13,431 nucleotides of DNA from Pseudomonadales bacterium (GTDB lineage Bacteria > Pseudomonadota > Gammaproteobacteria > Pseudomonadales > UBA3067). Under the pieces are notes generated by a model. That model saw only the letters and a list, made by a program, of their open reading frames with translations. It ran no database searches and was not told the DNA's origin. The stretch spans positions 1 through 13,431 of the forward strand of contig JAESUE010000363.1 in assembly GCA_016763235.1 (NCBI GenBank), written 5' to 3'. The translations under genes and the position numbers were made by a program. This document shows positions 13,371 to 13,431 of this stretch, piece by piece; position 1 is the first letter of the stretch, and each line of letters opens with the position of its first letter.

Positions 13371-13431
13371 AATTTCCAGCCCCGCTACAACGCGGTCGAT
13401 TGATAAAACGATACAAGCGATTTTTAGCCGA
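13367..13431 (+). CDS. sfsA: SfsA (sugar fermentation stimulation protein), first 21 codons, cut by window edge
   Basis: The frame begins MKFPAPLQRGRLIKRYKRFL, the characteristic SfsA N-terminus (FxxPLxxGxLIxRYKRFLAD). SfsA is a conserved bacterial protein linked to maltose use and nucleic-acid binding in E. coli, and its precise activity is not settled. The ATG at 13367 overlaps the aminotransferase stop (ATGA), implying translational coupling. sfsA is also near dksA in E. coli and Pseudomonas, which supports the call despite the short fragment. Confidence 0.9.
   Translation, partial: MKFPAPLQRGRLIKRYKRFLA

Overview
The window looks like a chromosomal housekeeping and regulatory segment of a gammaproteobacterium. 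Gene order matches the Pseudomonas block sfsA - aminotransferase - dksA - gluQ - small ORF - cbrA - cbrB - pcnB - folK - panB - panC - panD - pgi almost gene for gene. Base composition is less GC-rich than typical Pseudomonas, and the intergenic regions are AT-rich with dispersed repeats. This suggests a relative such as the Cellvibrionales (Saccharophagus/Teredinibacter type). The placement is inferred from synteny and protein character, not from a search.

Layout, left to right. The 5' part of pgi (glucose-6-phosphate isomerase) runs off the left edge on the minus strand. Next come panD, panC and panB (pantothenate synthesis), folK (folate synthesis) and pcnB (poly(A) polymerase), all on the minus strand and therefore transcribed from pcnB towards panD. 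panB and panC overlap by one base. panD has its own promoter candidate and a good intrinsic terminator. Upstream of pcnB is a 595-bp gap without a protein gene. Then follow cbrB (sigma-54 activator), cbrA (transporter/histidine-kinase fusion), a 58-codon membrane protein overlapping cbrA (cbrX-like), gluQ and dksA, all minus strand. A plus-strand class I aminotransferase is divergent from dksA and overlaps the start of sfsA, which is cut by the right edge.

The main find is in the cbrB-pcnB gap, which appears to hold a complete CrcZ-type regulatory RNA unit on the minus strand. It has an array of five GTTACC/GGTAAC boxes, including TGTTAC-N14-GTAACA, as a likely CbrB enhancer. It then has a near-consensus -24/-12 sigma-54 promoter, and a predicted RNA of about 200 nt. 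That RNA has runs of AAN triplets (Hfq/Crc 'CA motifs') in its single-stranded 5' part and in two hairpin loops, and it ends in a long stem-loop. In Pseudomonas, CbrA/CbrB drive CrcZ, which titrates Hfq/Crc and relieves carbon catabolite repression. Here the RNA is shorter and the sequence is unlike what I remember of CrcZ, but position, promoter type and motif content all agree.

The second find is a small dispersed element present three times within 7 kb (509-576, 3064-3204, 7284-7413). It has terminal inverted repeats GTAACTACTCAGC/GCTGAGTAGTTAC and is non-coding, so it looks MITE-like. One copy sits between cbrA and cbrB and is bracketed by a perfect 16-bp direct repeat. Another supplies the last seven codons and stop of folK. 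The third is a short, internally deleted copy upstream of pgi.
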